The notes below the pieces were generated by a model. It was not told the origin of the DNA. It saw only the letters and a program-made list of their open reading frames with translations, and made no database searches. Below are positions 6,226-6,273 of a stretch of DNA of 6,273 bases, in pieces. The stretch spans positions 1 through 6,273 of the forward strand of contig CAMZKK010000094.1 of the NCBI GenBank assembly GCA_947311175.1, given 5' to 3'. Made by a program: the position numbers and the translations under genes. Position 1 is the stretch's first letter. Each line of letters opens with the position of its first letter. This stretch comes from an uncultured Planctomycetota bacterium. Its GTDB lineage: Bacteria > Planctomycetota > SZUA-567 > JAFGNG01.

Positions 6226-6273
6226 CTAAAATCCGGGGTATTTTTCCCACCATTCTTCATCGACACTAAGAGA
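6226..6273 (-). CDS. Possible C-terminal tail of an upstream minus-strand gene (15 residues)
   Basis: From the right edge one minus-strand frame reads SLSVDEEWWEKYPGF and stops at TAG (6226-6228). The acidic/aromatic composition, with two adjacent Trp, looks like a protein tail rather than random AT-rich sequence, and the distance to the sigma gene is reasonable. It is too short to assign to a family. A competing frame has an ATG and reads MKNGGKNTPDF, so this call is weak. Confidence 0.3.
   Translation of the reverse strand, partial: SLSVDEEWWEKYPGF

Overview
The window is AT-rich bacterial chromosome using the standard genetic code; TGA, TAA and TAG all end plausible genes. The content is mainly core metabolism, DNA repair and regulation. 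Exported and membrane-anchored proteins and a sigma/anti-sigma pair suggest a free-living bacterium with a cell envelope. The sequence alone does not fix the phylum. There is no rRNA, tRNA, CRISPR array, insertion sequence or phage gene.

Layout. (1) Positions 1-770, minus strand: the first 256 codons of a glutamate 5-kinase gene (proB, proline synthesis), cut by the left edge. (2) Positions 771-982: a divergent intergenic region with one plausible sigma-70-type promoter facing each way. (3) Positions 983-4702, plus strand: a compact four-gene operon. It encodes an exported zinc-ribbon/TPR protein, a YacP-like NYN-domain predicted RNase, an FxsA-family membrane protein and the RecG helicase. 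The first three genes are joined by ATGA stop/start overlaps, and recG follows 14 nt later. (4) Positions 4704-6096, minus strand: an ECF-type sigma-70 gene followed by its anti-sigma gene. The two overlap by 3 nt. The anti-sigma gene is split over two reading frames: a cytoplasmic zf-HC2 zinc-binding module in one frame, then a transmembrane segment and a roughly 148-residue extracytoplasmic domain in the -1 frame. (5) Positions 6097-6273: an A/T-rich leader of about 130 bp and, at the right edge, a possible 15-residue tail of another minus-strand gene.

How the genes work together. The sigma/anti-sigma pair forms a classical envelope-signalling unit. The zf-HC2 domain should hold the sigma factor at the membrane until the external domain senses a signal. 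The operon with recG looks like a housekeeping cluster and gives no clear common pathway.

No clearly new multi-gene system is present. The best leads are the frame disruption in the anti-sigma gene, its unrecognised external domain, and a zinc ribbon placed directly after a signal peptide.
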